Shown: positions 35,724 to 45,370, numbered from the stretch's first letter. The stretch: DNA of 64,000 nucleotides from PALSA-188 sp963720075 (GCA_963720075.1 CAVREG010000006.1:248001-312000); one strand, 5' to 3'. Notes: generated by a model not told the origin, from the sequence alone. Translations and numbers: made by a program.

Positions 35724-37364
35724 TTGGCATTGCCGCAAGACCCGCTTTGGTATAAAGACGCCATCATCTATCAAGTCCACGTCCGGACTTTTTACGACAG
35801 CAATGGCGACGGCGTCGGAGAGTTTCGCGGCCTTGCTCAGAAGCTGGATTATCTGCAGGAGCTTGGCATTAACGCAATCTGGCTGATGCCATTCTTTCCC
35901 TCGCCCTTGCGCGACGACGGTTACGACATCGCCGACTATCGGTCCGTCCATTCCACTTATGGCACGCTCGATGACTTCAAATTATTTCTCGACGCCGCAC
36001 ACCAGCGCGGCATTCGCGTGATCATCGAAATGGTGCTGAACCATACCTCCGATCAGCATCCCTGGTTTCAGGAATCGCGAAGTTCTCGTGATAATCCACG
36101 ACGCGATTGGTACGTGTGGAGTGAAACCGACACGAAATATCGCGGCGTCCGCATAATTTTTACTGATACCGAGCTTTCCAATTGGGCGTGGGATCCTGTT
36201 TCAAAAGAATATTACTGGCATCGTTTCTTCAGCCATCAGCCTGATCTGAATTATGACAATCCAGCCGTGCGGGAAGAGATGTGGAATGTAATGAAATTCT
36301 GGCTGGATATGGGAGTGGACGGCTTCCGGCTGGATGCGGTGCCGTACCTGGTCGAACGAGAAGGGACATCGTGTGAAAATCTCCCCGAATCTCATGCCGT
36401 TCTGAAAGAGTTGCGAGCCAAGCTAGACCTGGAGTTTCCCGGAAGGATGCTGCTTGCAGAGGCGAATCAGTGGCCTGCGGATTTGCGTCCTTATTTCGGA
36501 AACGCCGACGAATTTCACATGGCATTCCACTTCCCCCTGATGCCCCGTATGTTCATGGGACTGAAGCTCGAAGATCGCAAGCCAATTACGGAAATTTTGC
36601 AACAGACGCCTTCCATCCCCGATGTTTGCCAGTGGTGCCTGTTTTTACGCAATCATGACGAGCTTACGCTTGAAATGGTGACCGACATGGAACGGGATTA
36701 CATGTATGACGAGTATGCCAAAGACAAGAGCATGCGCCTCAATGTAGGCATCCGTAGGCGGCTCGCGCCGCTACTGGATAATGACCGTCGTCGCATCGAG
36801 CTTATGAATGGCCTGCTGTTGTCATTGCCCGGAACGCCGATCATTTATTACGGGGACGAAATCGGAATGGGAGACAATGTGAACTTGGGCGATCGCAATG
36901 GAGTTCGCACTCCCATGCAGTGGGACGGAGGCTGGAATGGTGGCTTCTCCTCTGCCGACCCGGAAAGCCTCTATTCGCCGATCATGCTGAATCCCGTGTA
37001 TGGATATCAGGCCGTCAACGTCCATTCTCAAAAGCGTTTTGACCATTCACTCCTTTCCTGGATGAAGCGCATCATAAGAGTGCGAAAATCAATGCCAGTG
37101 TTCGGCCGCGGTTCGATGGAATTTCTTTATCCCGCGAACCATCGAGTGCTCGCTTATCTTCGCGAATTGGGGAAGGACCGAATTCTGGCAGTTAACAATC
37201 TTTCAAGCTCGGCGCAGGTTGTGGAATTGGATTTGAAGCCGTACAAAGGCGATATTTTGATTGAGATGTTCGGAAAAAACATCTTTCCGCGAGTGACCGA
37301 CAGGCCATATCTGTTGACTATGGGCCCTTACCAGTTCTACTGGTTCCGTTTACGAAAGATCTGA
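35724..37364 (+). CDS. treS: GH13 alpha-amylase-family enzyme, trehalose synthase-like
   Basis: 546 residues. The N-terminus (LWYKDAIIYQVHVRTFYDSN) and FFPSPLRDDGYDIADY match TreS (maltose-trehalose isomerase). GH13 catalytic residues: the Asp in GFRLDAVPYLV (about 199), the Glu in LLAEANQW (about 246) and the Asp in LRNHDEL (about 310). There is no C-terminal maltokinase domain. The start is a TTG at 35724 with AGAGGGA upstream. TreS interconverts maltose and trehalose; a related hydrolase or transglucosidase activity cannot be excluded. It precedes a glycosyltransferase and a channel-like protein in the same direction. Confidence 0.85.
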   Translation: MALPQDPLWYKDAIIYQVHVRTFYDSNGDGVGEFRGLAQKLDYLQELGINAIWLMPFFPSPLRDDGYDIADYRSVHSTYGTLDDFKLFLDAAHQRGIRVIIEMVLNHTSDQHPWFQESRSSRDNPRRDWYVWSETDTKYRGVRIIFTDTELSNWAWDPVSKEYYWHRFFSHQPDLNYDNPAVREEMWNVMKFWLDMGVDGFRLDAVPYLVEREGTSCENLPESHAVLKELRAKLDLEFPGRMLLAEANQWPADLRPYFGNADEFHMAFHFPLMPRMFMGLKLEDRKPITEILQQTPSIPDVCQWCLFLRNHDELTLEMVTDMERDYMYDEYAKDKSMRLNVGIRRRLAPLLDNDRRRIELMNGLLLSLPGTPIIYYGDEIGMGDNVNLGDRNGVRTPMQWDGGWNGGFSSADPESLYSPIMLNPVYGYQAVNVHSQKRFDHSLLSWMKRIIRVRKSMPVFGRGSMEFLYPANHRVLAYLRELGKDRILAVNNLSSSAQVVELDLKPYKGDILIEMFGKNIFPRVTDRPYLLTMGPYQFYWFRLRKI

Positions 37365-37423
37365 CCTTGCATTTTCGCACAGCACAAATTGTGGCTCCCA
37401 CTATGTTGCCCGGAGGAAACTGA

Positions 37424-38692
37424 TTGGCCGAAGAAAGCATTCTTACGGATGATTTTCTTCGCGAGTTGATGAATGTCGGGGAAGTGGACATTCTCATCGG
37501 AGTGCCTACCCTAAACGATGCTGCAACTGTTGGGCAGGTCGTGCAATGCATACGCGCGGGGTTGCTCAAGTACTTTCCCCGGCAACGTTCTGTAATCGTC
37601 AATGTGGATGGAGGATCGAGAGATTCCACCCAAGACCTGGTTCGAGCTGCGTCCATCAGCGACCTGGCTCAGGGCACGAATCCCAGCGCGTTGCGGACCC
37701 TCCACTGCATAAGCACAAGTTACGAAGGAAGCAGCGAGAACGGGACTGGACTCCACACTATAGTTGCGGCAGCCGATCTGGTGCGCGCAACAATTTGTGC
37801 TGTTGTTTCTCCGGATTCCATCAGCATTGAGCCAGAATGGATTGAACGCCTATTGCGGCCCGTGAGCCGGGACAATGTTGATCTGGTTACACCTATCTAC
37901 CGCAGGAATAAGTTTGACGGATTATTGGTCCGCAATCTTGTTTATCCGATGACCCGTGCCCTTTACTGCAAACCTGTGCGCGAACCTCACCCCGCGGATT
38001 TCGCTTTTTCGGGACGCCTCGCAAACTTTTTCCTCGAGCAGGACATCTGGTCGCAGCCTGCAACCCAAAATGGAGCCGAAACATATCTCGTCATCTCGGC
38101 CATCACTGGCGGCTTTCGACTCGCGCAATCGTTTCTCGGTCCTAGGCCGCGGGTTGATCACTCCTCCGGAGATCTTGTGCTGGCATTGAGGCAAAGTGTG
38201 GCCGTGCTGTTCTGGGCGTTAGGAAAGAATTTTCCTGTGTGCCCTGCAAATGCAGTATCGGAAGCAACACCAGCTACCAGCGCGGAAGGCGAAGTCAGCC
38301 TGGAGTACGTCCGTGTAAACCGCAAGCGTTTATACGAAATGTTCGTCCATGGCCTGGAGGAGCTCAATCCGGTATTGAATTCCATTCTGTCTCTCTCAAC
38401 TCTCGCAGAACTCAAGCAGGCTGCGGCAGCTGGAGAAGATAGCTTCCGCTACTCCGATGAGCTGTGGGCAAGAACAGTCTATGAGTTTGCTGCTGCCTAC
38501 CATCAGGAAGTAATCAGCCCTGATCATGTTATCCAGGCGCTGGCACCCCTGTATCGCGGCAAGACGTACACATTTCTGGTTGAGAATCGTGACTCATCGG
38601 CCGTGGATGTTGAGAAGAACGTGGAGAACCTCTGCCTGACTTTTGAACGGTTCAAACCGTACCTGCTGGAAACATGGAATAGAAGGAAGTGA
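37424..38692 (+). CDS. GT-A (GT2/GT81-like) glycosyltransferase
   Basis: 422 residues with a TTG start at 37424 preceded by GGAGGAAAC. The N-terminal GT-A nucleotide-sugar region reads DILIGVPTLNDAATVGQVVQ and then VNVDGGSRDSTQDLV (the DGGS in place of DDGS). A longer C-terminal helical part follows (about 270-420). It resembles the family that makes glucosyl- or mannosyl-glycerate type compounds; the exact acceptor is not readable from sequence. It is 59 bases after treS and 7 bases before the next gene, so it is probably co-transcribed. Confidence 0.7.
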   Translation: MAEESILTDDFLRELMNVGEVDILIGVPTLNDAATVGQVVQCIRAGLLKYFPRQRSVIVNVDGGSRDSTQDLVRAASISDLAQGTNPSALRTLHCISTSYEGSSENGTGLHTIVAAADLVRATICAVVSPDSISIEPEWIERLLRPVSRDNVDLVTPIYRRNKFDGLLVRNLVYPMTRALYCKPVREPHPADFAFSGRLANFFLEQDIWSQPATQNGAETYLVISAITGGFRLAQSFLGPRPRVDHSSGDLVLALRQSVAVLFWALGKNFPVCPANAVSEATPATSAEGEVSLEYVRVNRKRLYEMFVHGLEELNPVLNSILSLSTLAELKQAAAAGEDSFRYSDELWARTVYEFAAAYHQEVISPDHVIQALAPLYRGKTYTFLVENRDSSAVDVEKNVENLCLTFERFKPYLLETWNRRK

Positions 38693-38699
38693 GGACAAC

Positions 38700-39407
38700 A
38701 TGGGGGAACTGATCTTTGAACAGTTGACACAAGCTACGCGCGAAATCGTGGCGAGTATGGCGCGCTTCTTGCCGCACGTTCTGGAGATGCTGATCATTGT
38801 GGTCGCCGGTGGGATTATTGCGTACCTGTTGAGATACATCTTGCGCAGTTTTCTTCGGCTGATCCGGTTTGACAAGATATCGGAACATGCCGGCGCGGCC
38901 CAACTTCTCAACAAAGCCGCCCTCCCGGCGCCATCCGAGCTTCTGAGCCGCTTCGCTTTTTGGCTGGCCTGGCTGGGATTCATTCTGATTGGTATCGGCG
39001 TTCTCGATATCGTTGGCATGCAGGAGCACATTTATGATTTCTTCAGTTTCCTGCCTCGTCTTTTTGCAGGTCTGTTCCTGCTATTTGTAGGACTCCTGAG
39101 CGCAAGCTTCTTTTCCCGCGCGGCGCTATTGGCCGCCGTGAACGCTAACCTGCCGTCGCCTCGGCTGGTGAGTTCCTTAGTCCGAACCTTGATTATCGTG
39201 TTTACGCTGTCAATGTGTTTCGAGGAAATAGGAGTGGCAGCACGTACCGTGCTGGTCGCTTTCACCCTGGTTTTCGGCGCACTCATGCTGGGACTTGCAA
39301 TTGCTTTTGGCTTGGGGGGCCAGGAACTTGCGAGACGTTATCTCGAAAAAAGATTCGTTTACGATAAGGATAAGAAAGAAGAGCAGGATGAACTTTCGCA
39401 CCTATAA
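38700..39407 (+). CDS. Mechanosensitive-channel-like membrane protein (TM-helix repeat family)
   Basis: 235 residues from the ATG at 38700 (AGGAAGTGAGG upstream). About five hydrophobic helices: 23-45, 85-105, 115-140, 155-175 and 180-205. The C-terminal LGLAIAFGLGGQELARRYLEK is the conserved-TM-helix pattern that resembles the pore helix of small-conductance mechanosensitive channels. The beta-domain of full-length MscS is absent. Only 7 bases separate it from the glycosyltransferase, which suggests an operon. A role in turgor or osmolyte release is an inference. Confidence 0.65.
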   Translation: MGELIFEQLTQATREIVASMARFLPHVLEMLIIVVAGGIIAYLLRYILRSFLRLIRFDKISEHAGAAQLLNKAALPAPSELLSRFAFWLAWLGFILIGIGVLDIVGMQEHIYDFFSFLPRLFAGLFLLFVGLLSASFFSRAALLAAVNANLPSPRLVSSLVRTLIIVFTLSMCFEEIGVAARTVLVAFTLVFGALMLGLAIAFGLGGQELARRYLEKRFVYDKDKKEEQDELSHL

Positions 39408-39454
39408 CGCCAGACCAGGGCCGGTGGGTCTGATTTGCTGGGATTAACCAAGTC

Positions 39455-40264
39455 ATGAAAACACCTGTCCCGTTTCCGGTCCGTACAAAGACGGCAGGTT
39501 TTGTCTCGGTGTTCTTCCTCTTGAGCCTTACCGCGGCTTTTGGAGATGAGCATCGCTCCGTCCAAATTCCGCCGCTGGAAACTATCGTATCCAGGCTAGT
39601 CGCGGCGAACCAATGGCGGGCTCAAAATTTGCGCGGCTACCGGGGCAAACGACTTTACCACTTGGATTACCACGGTTTCCTTGGGACTCACACCGCTCAA
39701 TTGCAGGTGGACGTTACCTATACCGCTCCTGACAAGAAGGAATTCAAAGTGATCTCGGAGAGTGGCTCAAAAGTTCTAGTCAACCGCGTTCTATTGAAGT
39801 TGCTGGATAGCGAAAAAGAAGCATTTCAGCAGCAAAACCGGAAGCGGCTGGAACTTACCCCCGAGAACTACAACTTCAGCTTTGTTGGGACGGAACCAAC
39901 GGCGCATGGGATTGCTTACGTTCTCAACGTACAGCCCCGCGAAAAAACGAAATTTCTCTACACCGGCAAGATTTGGGTGGATGCAACCGATTTCGCTGTC
40001 ACCCGAATGGAAGGCGAACCAGCCAAGAATCCCTCATTCTGGATCAGCCGTACCAGAATTGAATATATCTGGACCAAAATTGGAGAATTCTGGCTCCCGG
40101 AGCATAATCAGTCCATCACCCAAGTGCGCCTCGGAGGGACTGCAGTGCTTACTATTGACTACTCGGATTATCAAATCACTCGAGTAAGTCGAACCGATTC
40201 TTCCACTGTGGGCGATAAATCTTCTCTTCCCGACCCTTCCTCAGTGACCCCAAACCAGAACTAA
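39455..40264 (+). CDS. LolA-like outer-membrane lipoprotein-sorting protein
   Basis: 269 residues with a signal peptide (1-30, ending AAFGDE). The mature region has the LolA-like pattern: helix PPLETIVSRLVAANQWRAQNL, strand YRGKRLYHLDYHGF, then GKIWVDATDFAVTRMEGEP and IGEFWLPEHNQS, typical of periplasmic sorting proteins that hold acyl chains in a half-barrel. The C-terminal 25 residues are Ser/Pro/Asp-rich. It may serve a dedicated lipoprotein or lipid export route. Confidence 0.7.
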   Translation: MKTPVPFPVRTKTAGFVSVFFLLSLTAAFGDEHRSVQIPPLETIVSRLVAANQWRAQNLRGYRGKRLYHLDYHGFLGTHTAQLQVDVTYTAPDKKEFKVISESGSKVLVNRVLLKLLDSEKEAFQQQNRKRLELTPENYNFSFVGTEPTAHGIAYVLNVQPREKTKFLYTGKIWVDATDFAVTRMEGEPAKNPSFWISRTRIEYIWTKIGEFWLPEHNQSITQVRLGGTAVLTIDYSDYQITRVSRTDSSTVGDKSSLPDPSSVTPNQN

Positions 40265-40426
40265 ATACCCTAAATTCATTCCCGGGGTGCCTTCGCGAGT
40301 TGAAACCGGAAAAAATTGGTTACCGTCGAACGATTCTGCGCAGCAAATCAGCGGAAAACGGCATCAAAAAGATATAATAGGAACGGCTTCCGCCAGAAGT
40401 GTCTAACATCACGGTAATCGAGTCGA

Positions 40427-41644
40427 ATGTCCATGAAAATTAAATCTGCAATTCTGCTTTCCTCCGCCGCGGTATTACTTTTCACCTTTGTAGGTGGCAT
40501 GACCGGTGTTCGTGCGTCCAGCAATAACGATGGCGCGTATCGCGAGCTTCAGGTCTATAGCGAAGTGCTGTCGCGGGTGCACAGCGAATACGTGGAGGAG
40601 CCGAATATACCCGAGGTCACCAATGGCGCCCTGCACGGGCTTTTGGAATCACTAGACTCAAATTCCAGCTATTTGAGTCCCGCCGAATACAAGGACTACA
40701 AGTCGCACAAGACCGAAGCCAAAGGAGACATCGGCGCTGCCGTGTCGAAACGCTTCGGCTATGCTTCCGTGATTTCCGTGATTCCAGGCAGCCCCGCGGA
40801 TAAGGCTGGCCTTCAGGATACTGACATTCTCGAAGCAATTGAGGGCAAAAGCACAAGAGAGATGTCATTGGCCGAAATTCACAATCTGCTCTCCGGAAAT
40901 CCCGGTTCCACCGTAACTCTCTCCGTCGTGAGGGCGAACCGTGCCGAGCCTCAGAAAACGGTGATCACCCGAGCTGTGGTTGAAGTTCCGCCGGTCGTTG
41001 AAAAGACGGTTGAGCCTGGGATTGCCGAAATCAAGGTGGATGCCTTCACCAAAGGAAAGACCGAGGAAATCGCCGCTAAATTGAAGGAACTGAAAAAAAC
41101 CGGCGCGAAGAAGTTGATATTGGATTTGCGAAACTGTGCTGAAGGTGACGAATCAGAGGGTATCGCTACCGCGAATCTGTTTCTCAATCACGGAACCATC
41201 ACTTACGTCCAGGGACAAAAGTATCCGCGACAGGCTTTCAACGCCGATCCTTCCAAGGACCTTTCGGATCTCCCGTTGGTCGTGCTTGTGAACAAAGGAA
41301 CTGCAGGTCCTGCCGAAATTGTGGCCGCCGCCATTCTCGAAAATGCGCGCGGCGATGTCGTTGGCGATAAGACTTTTGGTAATGGCACGATCCAGAAAGT
41401 AATCGAGATGAAGGACGGCTCGGCGCTGATTTTGTCCATCGCGAAGTACTACACGCCCAGCGGCAAAGCGATCCAGGACTCCGCCATAACCCCCAACGTT
41501 TTGGTGGCCGATACCGACGATGACGCTGGACTTCCGGATGAGGACGACAATTCCGCGCCTTCGACCAGCGATGCGAAGCCACCAGCCCAGCCGGATCTGC
41601 AACTACAAAAGGCTATCGAAGTTTTAAAGAATCGGAGCACATAA
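40427..41644 (+). CDS. S41 (CtpA-type) peptidase homologue lacking catalytic Ser and Lys
   Basis: 405 residues: a signal/anchor (1-30), an N-terminal helical part, a PDZ domain (about 95-185, with VIPGSPADKAGLQ), and the S41 core (about 195-355). In active enzymes the core has T-A-S-A-S-E with the first Ser nucleophilic and a Lys 25 residues later in FGKG. Here these read GTAGPAE (Gly294 at the Ser position) and TFGNGTIQ (Asn319 at the Lys position, exactly 25 later). The protein should therefore be proteolytically inactive and act as a PDZ scaffold or adaptor. The tail (365-405) is Asp/Pro-rich. Located upstream of PBP1A in the same direction. Confidence 0.85.
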   Translation: MSMKIKSAILLSSAAVLLFTFVGGMTGVRASSNNDGAYRELQVYSEVLSRVHSEYVEEPNIPEVTNGALHGLLESLDSNSSYLSPAEYKDYKSHKTEAKGDIGAAVSKRFGYASVISVIPGSPADKAGLQDTDILEAIEGKSTREMSLAEIHNLLSGNPGSTVTLSVVRANRAEPQKTVITRAVVEVPPVVEKTVEPGIAEIKVDAFTKGKTEEIAAKLKELKKTGAKKLILDLRNCAEGDESEGIATANLFLNHGTITYVQGQKYPRQAFNADPSKDLSDLPLVVLVNKGTAGPAEIVAAAILENARGDVVGDKTFGNGTIQKVIEMKDGSALILSIAKYYTPSGKAIQDSAITPNVLVADTDDDAGLPDEDDNSAPSTSDAKPPAQPDLQLQKAIEVLKNRST

Positions 41645-41688
41645 AAAACGCTGACGTAGCTAAATTTGAGAAGTTCTGCGGGAGAACT

Positions 41689-41771
41689 GTAATTCCGAGA
41701 GCAGCGAAGAGCCTATGCATTTCTCTCGGCGGAACGGGAATGCGTCGGTCTTTCGCTTTGCTCAGGATGAC
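41689..41771. repeat. Intergenic element with GTAATTCCGAG..CTCAGGATGAC ends
   Basis: An 83-bp segment between the S41 gene and PBP1A. Its right end CTCAGGATGAC is the inverse of the GTCATCCTGAG type end seen (with changes) at 15587 and 44058; its left end is degenerate. It is likely to be a decayed member of the same dispersed intergenic family. Confidence 0.4.
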
Positions 41772-41814
41772 ACCTTGCCAAGATCGCACTCCGTGGCCCC
41801 CGATTTAAATCTCG

Positions 41815-44043
41815 ATGCCCCTGCTATCTGAGCCAGTTCCCGAAACTGAACCTGCGGGCAACAAGCTCTTCAGCCATTTATTCTTTGCGGTACTCGTTCT
41901 AATCTCTGCGATTGCCGGCGCTGCGGCTGGGTTGATTCTCGTTTATTCCACCGACCTGCCTCAGATTGAAGAACTTGAGCATTACCGGCCGAGTTCCATC
42001 ACCGAACTTTACGACGACCAGGGACGCATCATCGGTTCCTTCGCGTTGCAACGCCGGGTGGTGGCTTCCTACGAAGACTATCCGCCAGTATTGCGAAACG
42101 CTCTCGTTTCCATTGAGGATAAGGACTTCTACCGTCACTCCGGAATTAATTTCTGGCGAATCGCGGGAGCTGCCTACCGCGACATTAAATCGGGGGGGAC
42201 AGCTCAGGGTGCTTCCACGCTCACCATGCAGTTGGCGCGGAATCTGTTCCTTTCTCCAGATAAGTCATTCCGCCGCAAAATTCAGGAAGCTTTGTTAGCC
42301 ATTCAAATCGAGCGTCGCTTCACTAAACCGCAAATTTTCACCCTATATGCGAATCAAATTGCTCTAGGCCATGGAACTTATGGCTTCGAAGCTGCGTCGG
42401 AGTTCTACTTCAGCAAGCCTGCTAAGCAGCTCACCCTGGATGAAGCCGCACTATTGGCCGGATTGCCAAAGGCTCCTGTTTTTTATTCTCCGATAAATCA
42501 TCCTGACCATGCGTTGCGCCGGAGGAACCTGGTTATTAATTCCATGCTGGAGGATGGCGAGATTACTCGCAGGCAAGCGGCCGAAGCCCGCAATCAACCC
42601 GTTGTATTGAATGTCGCGCACGATCCCAACTCCCTGGCGCCATATTTTGTCGAAGAACTCCGGCGTTATCTGGAAGGCAAGTTCGGCAGTGATCAGGTTC
42701 ATGAGGGAGGGTTGAAGGTCTATACCTCGCTGGATATGGATCTGCAGAATGCCGCTAATCGTGCTGTACTCGATGGCCTCGCCGCGTACGAACGAAGACA
42801 TGGCTGGCGGGGACATCTGGAGAATGTGCTCGCGGATGGCGTAGCCATTGCTAACTACGAACATCCAGATTGGCAGGAGGATCCCGAACCAGGGGAATAC
42901 ATGCACGCGCTGGTGGTATCCACGTCACCCTCTGCGGCCCAGATCAGGATTGGACGGTACGGTTCCCTTCTGCCACAGGCCGAAATCGCATGGACCCATC
43001 GCACAATTAAACAGATCCTGAAGCCGGGAGATATTGTTTATGTGAAAGTCCTTTCATTCAGTCCTTCGGGAAAACTCGCCACAAGTCTGGAGGAGGATTC
43101 CGGCGTTCAAGGCGCACTGATAGCCATTGATAATGCGAACGGAAGCATTAAGGCGATGGTGGGCGGACGTGACTTCAATCTTTCCAAGTTCAATCGCGCC
43201 ACTCAGGCCCTGCGGCAGGTGGGTTCATCATTTAAACCCTACGTCTATACCGCAGCAATTGATCAGGGCGCGAGACCCGACGATACAATTCTTGACGCGC
43301 CTACAATTTTTCAAACCGCTTCCGGTCCCTACGCTCCGCACAATTACGAAAAGAACTTTCAAGGCACGATTACGCTTGAGCGGGCTTTAGCTCAATCTTT
43401 AAATATTCCGGCTTTGAAGCTCGCCGACAAACTCGGGATTCAAATGGTGATTGATTACGCCCATCGTTTCGGAATTACGTCCTACCTGCCTCCATATCTG
43501 CCTGTAGCTTTGGGGGCTGCGGAAATTACGGTTCTCGAGCAAACGTCCGCCTACAGCGTTTTTCCTGATGACGGCGTACGCATCGTTCCGCGCTTCATAA
43601 CAAAGGTCACCGACTATGATGGCCGTGTTCTGGAGGAGGACTTTCCCGATGGCAAAGATGTCGTGACTGCCAGAACGGCGTTGATAATGACTTCCATGCT
43701 AAGGGAGGTAGTGTTGCACGGAACTGCGATTTCCGCCTCTACCATGAAATATTCGTTGGCTGGAAAGACCGGCACTACAAACAATTTCACCGACGCATGG
43801 TTTGTGGGTTTTTCTCCCTCGATAACAACGGGAGTTTGGGTGGGGTACGACGAAAAGAAATCGTTGGGTCGTGGAGAAACGGGAGCGCGAGCCGCACTGC
43901 CGATCTGGATGGATTTTATGAAAGTTGCAATGGCCGGAAAACAATCGGAGAATTTCGCGCCTCCACCGGAGTTGCCCCCAAATCCATTGGCGCAAAAAGT
44001 GGACACTCCAAGTACCGCTCCCCCCAGCGAAGAACAGCACTAA
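41815..44043 (+). CDS. Class A penicillin-binding protein 1A
   Basis: 742 residues. A membrane helix (about 22-45) is followed by a GT51 transglycosylase domain (about 65-240) with EDKDFYRHSGINFW (catalytic Glu) and ASTLTMQLARNLFL, then an OB-like segment, then the transpeptidase: SxxK as GSSFKPYVY (about 465-473), SxN as SLNIP, and KTG in AGKTGTTNNFTDAWF (about 649). Bifunctional peptidoglycan polymerase and cross-linker at the cytoplasmic membrane. The short Pro-rich tail is normal. It follows the S41 homologue. Confidence 0.95.
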   Translation: MPLLSEPVPETEPAGNKLFSHLFFAVLVLISAIAGAAAGLILVYSTDLPQIEELEHYRPSSITELYDDQGRIIGSFALQRRVVASYEDYPPVLRNALVSIEDKDFYRHSGINFWRIAGAAYRDIKSGGTAQGASTLTMQLARNLFLSPDKSFRRKIQEALLAIQIERRFTKPQIFTLYANQIALGHGTYGFEAASEFYFSKPAKQLTLDEAALLAGLPKAPVFYSPINHPDHALRRRNLVINSMLEDGEITRRQAAEARNQPVVLNVAHDPNSLAPYFVEELRRYLEGKFGSDQVHEGGLKVYTSLDMDLQNAANRAVLDGLAAYERRHGWRGHLENVLADGVAIANYEHPDWQEDPEPGEYMHALVVSTSPSAAQIRIGRYGSLLPQAEIAWTHRTIKQILKPGDIVYVKVLSFSPSGKLATSLEEDSGVQGALIAIDNANGSIKAMVGGRDFNLSKFNRATQALRQVGSSFKPYVYTAAIDQGARPDDTILDAPTIFQTASGPYAPHNYEKNFQGTITLERALAQSLNIPALKLADKLGIQMVIDYAHRFGITSYLPPYLPVALGAAEITVLEQTSAYSVFPDDGVRIVPRFITKVTDYDGRVLEEDFPDGKDVVTARTALIMTSMLREVVLHGTAISASTMKYSLAGKTGTTNNFTDAWFVGFSPSITTGVWVGYDEKKSLGRGETGARAALPIWMDFMKVAMAGKQSENFAPPPELPPNPLAQKVDTPSTAPPSEEQH

Positions 44044-44057
44044 AATCTTATACCGGA

Positions 44058-44108
44058 GTCATCCCGAATGCCCGCGTTTTCTCCAGCGGGCCGAGGGATC
44101 TGGTGCGC
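44058..44108. repeat. Partial GTCATCCCGA-type intergenic element
   Basis: Starts GTCATCCCGAATG and includes GGGCCGAGGGATCTGG. It resembles half of the elements at 15587 and 41689. It sits between PBP1A and dgt, which converge. Degenerate, so low confidence. Confidence 0.3.
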
Positions 44109-44165
44109 AGCGCAAGAATATCTGAATGAAAGTTGTCCGTAGGAATGCGCCGAACAGAACTGACC

Positions 44166-45302
44166 TTAGACCCCCGCGCCACTGCCCACACCGCTCTTAC
44201 CACAATGCTTTACATGCTGCCCGTGAATGTAGTTGTCGGTCATCCCAGCGATGTAATCGCAGACCACGCGGTAAAGCGGCTCCTCGCGCGTTTTCTCCTG
44301 GTAGGCAGATGGCAAACTATCAGGATGTGCCATCCAGAATTTGAATAACTCTCCAATCACACGTTCCGCATCACTCTTGTCTGGATTCAGTGCTTCGCTG
44401 AAATAAAGATTGGTATGTAAGAACCGTTTGATGCCACGTCTTTCTTCTTCTACCGCTGGACTCAGCGCAACAAGGCGTTCAGGCCAGGCCCGTACGCCTT
44501 CGAGACTCTTAACCTCAGAGCCCGAGACCTGCGCCCTGGTATGCTCAATCAAATCTGTAACGAGCCGGTCGAGCACACGCCTCAGTGCTTCATTAAATTT
44601 CAGCTTTTCAATGGCATCGGGATATCTTTCATCGGCCTCCCGATAGAATTCCGCAAATATTGGGACGCCTTCAAGTATTTGTTGCAGTCTTAGCAAATGA
44701 GACTCGTATCCATCGTCGAGGTCGGCGGTGTTGTATGCGATTTCGTCGGCCAGATCAATCAACTGCGCTTCCAGCGGCGGACGCAATTCCAGCAAATATT
44801 CCGAAAGCTCCGGGTACTGAGCCGGATCATAGTCGCGAGAATGTTTGATGATGCCTTCGCGGATTTCGAAAGTTAAATTCAATCCCCGGAACGACGGGTA
44901 TCGCAGCTCGAAGTCCTCGACAATGCGAAGAGCGTGCAGATTGTGATCGAAGAAAGAACCGTGTTCGCGCATGGCGCGATCTAATGCCTGTTCGCCGGCA
45001 TGACCGAAAGGAGGATGTCCCACATCGTGCACAAGCGCCAGCGCTTCAACCAGGTCGACGTTTAAGCCGAGTTGCGCGGCGATGGTACGGGCAATCTGGG
45101 CAACTTCAAGTGTGTGAGTAAGCCGATTGCGAAAGTGATCTGAGTAGCGCCGGGTGAAAACTTGGGTCTTTGCTTCTAGCCGCCGAAAGGCCCGCGCGTG
45201 TATTATGCGGTCACGATCTCGCTGAAAGTCGTTGCGATAAGGATGAGGCGGTTCGGAAAATCGTCGTCCACTAGATTTCTGAACCGCGTTATCGGCGACC
45301 AT
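44166..45302 (-). CDS. dgt: Deoxyguanosinetriphosphate triphosphohydrolase (HD superfamily)
   Basis: 378 residues. The HD-domain metal site is visible in RLTHTLEVAQIAR (about 61-73) and LALVHDVGHPPFGHAGE (HD, about 89-105). DLADEIAYNTADLDDG near 182 gives the third ligand. The layout matches the short dGTPase-like group (about 375 residues, type 2). Hydrolyses dNTPs to nucleosides and triphosphate, helping dNTP pool balance and sometimes phage defence. Divergent from the exported protein at 45371, with 68 bases between. Confidence 0.94.
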   Translation of the reverse strand: MVADNAVQKSSGRRFSEPPHPYRNDFQRDRDRIIHARAFRRLEAKTQVFTRRYSDHFRNRLTHTLEVAQIARTIAAQLGLNVDLVEALALVHDVGHPPFGHAGEQALDRAMREHGSFFDHNLHALRIVEDFELRYPSFRGLNLTFEIREGIIKHSRDYDPAQYPELSEYLLELRPPLEAQLIDLADEIAYNTADLDDGYESHLLRLQQILEGVPIFAEFYREADERYPDAIEKLKFNEALRRVLDRLVTDLIEHTRAQVSGSEVKSLEGVRAWPERLVALSPAVEEERRGIKRFLHTNLYFSEALNPDKSDAERVIGELFKFWMAHPDSLPSAYQEKTREEPLYRVVCDYIAGMTDNYIHGQHVKHCGKSGVGSGAGV

Positions 45303-45370
45303 AACGGAAGTCTAGCAGAGGGCTGCCATCAGCCATTCGGCGGGCGGCGCGCAGCAAAGAGGGTTGGATC

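Noticed and set aside
44166..45302. dGTPase as part of a phage-defence island
   Set aside because: dGTPases can deplete dNTPs in defence, but neighbours (PBP1A, an exported lipocalin-like protein, TPR) are ordinary chromosomal genes and no other defence gene is near.
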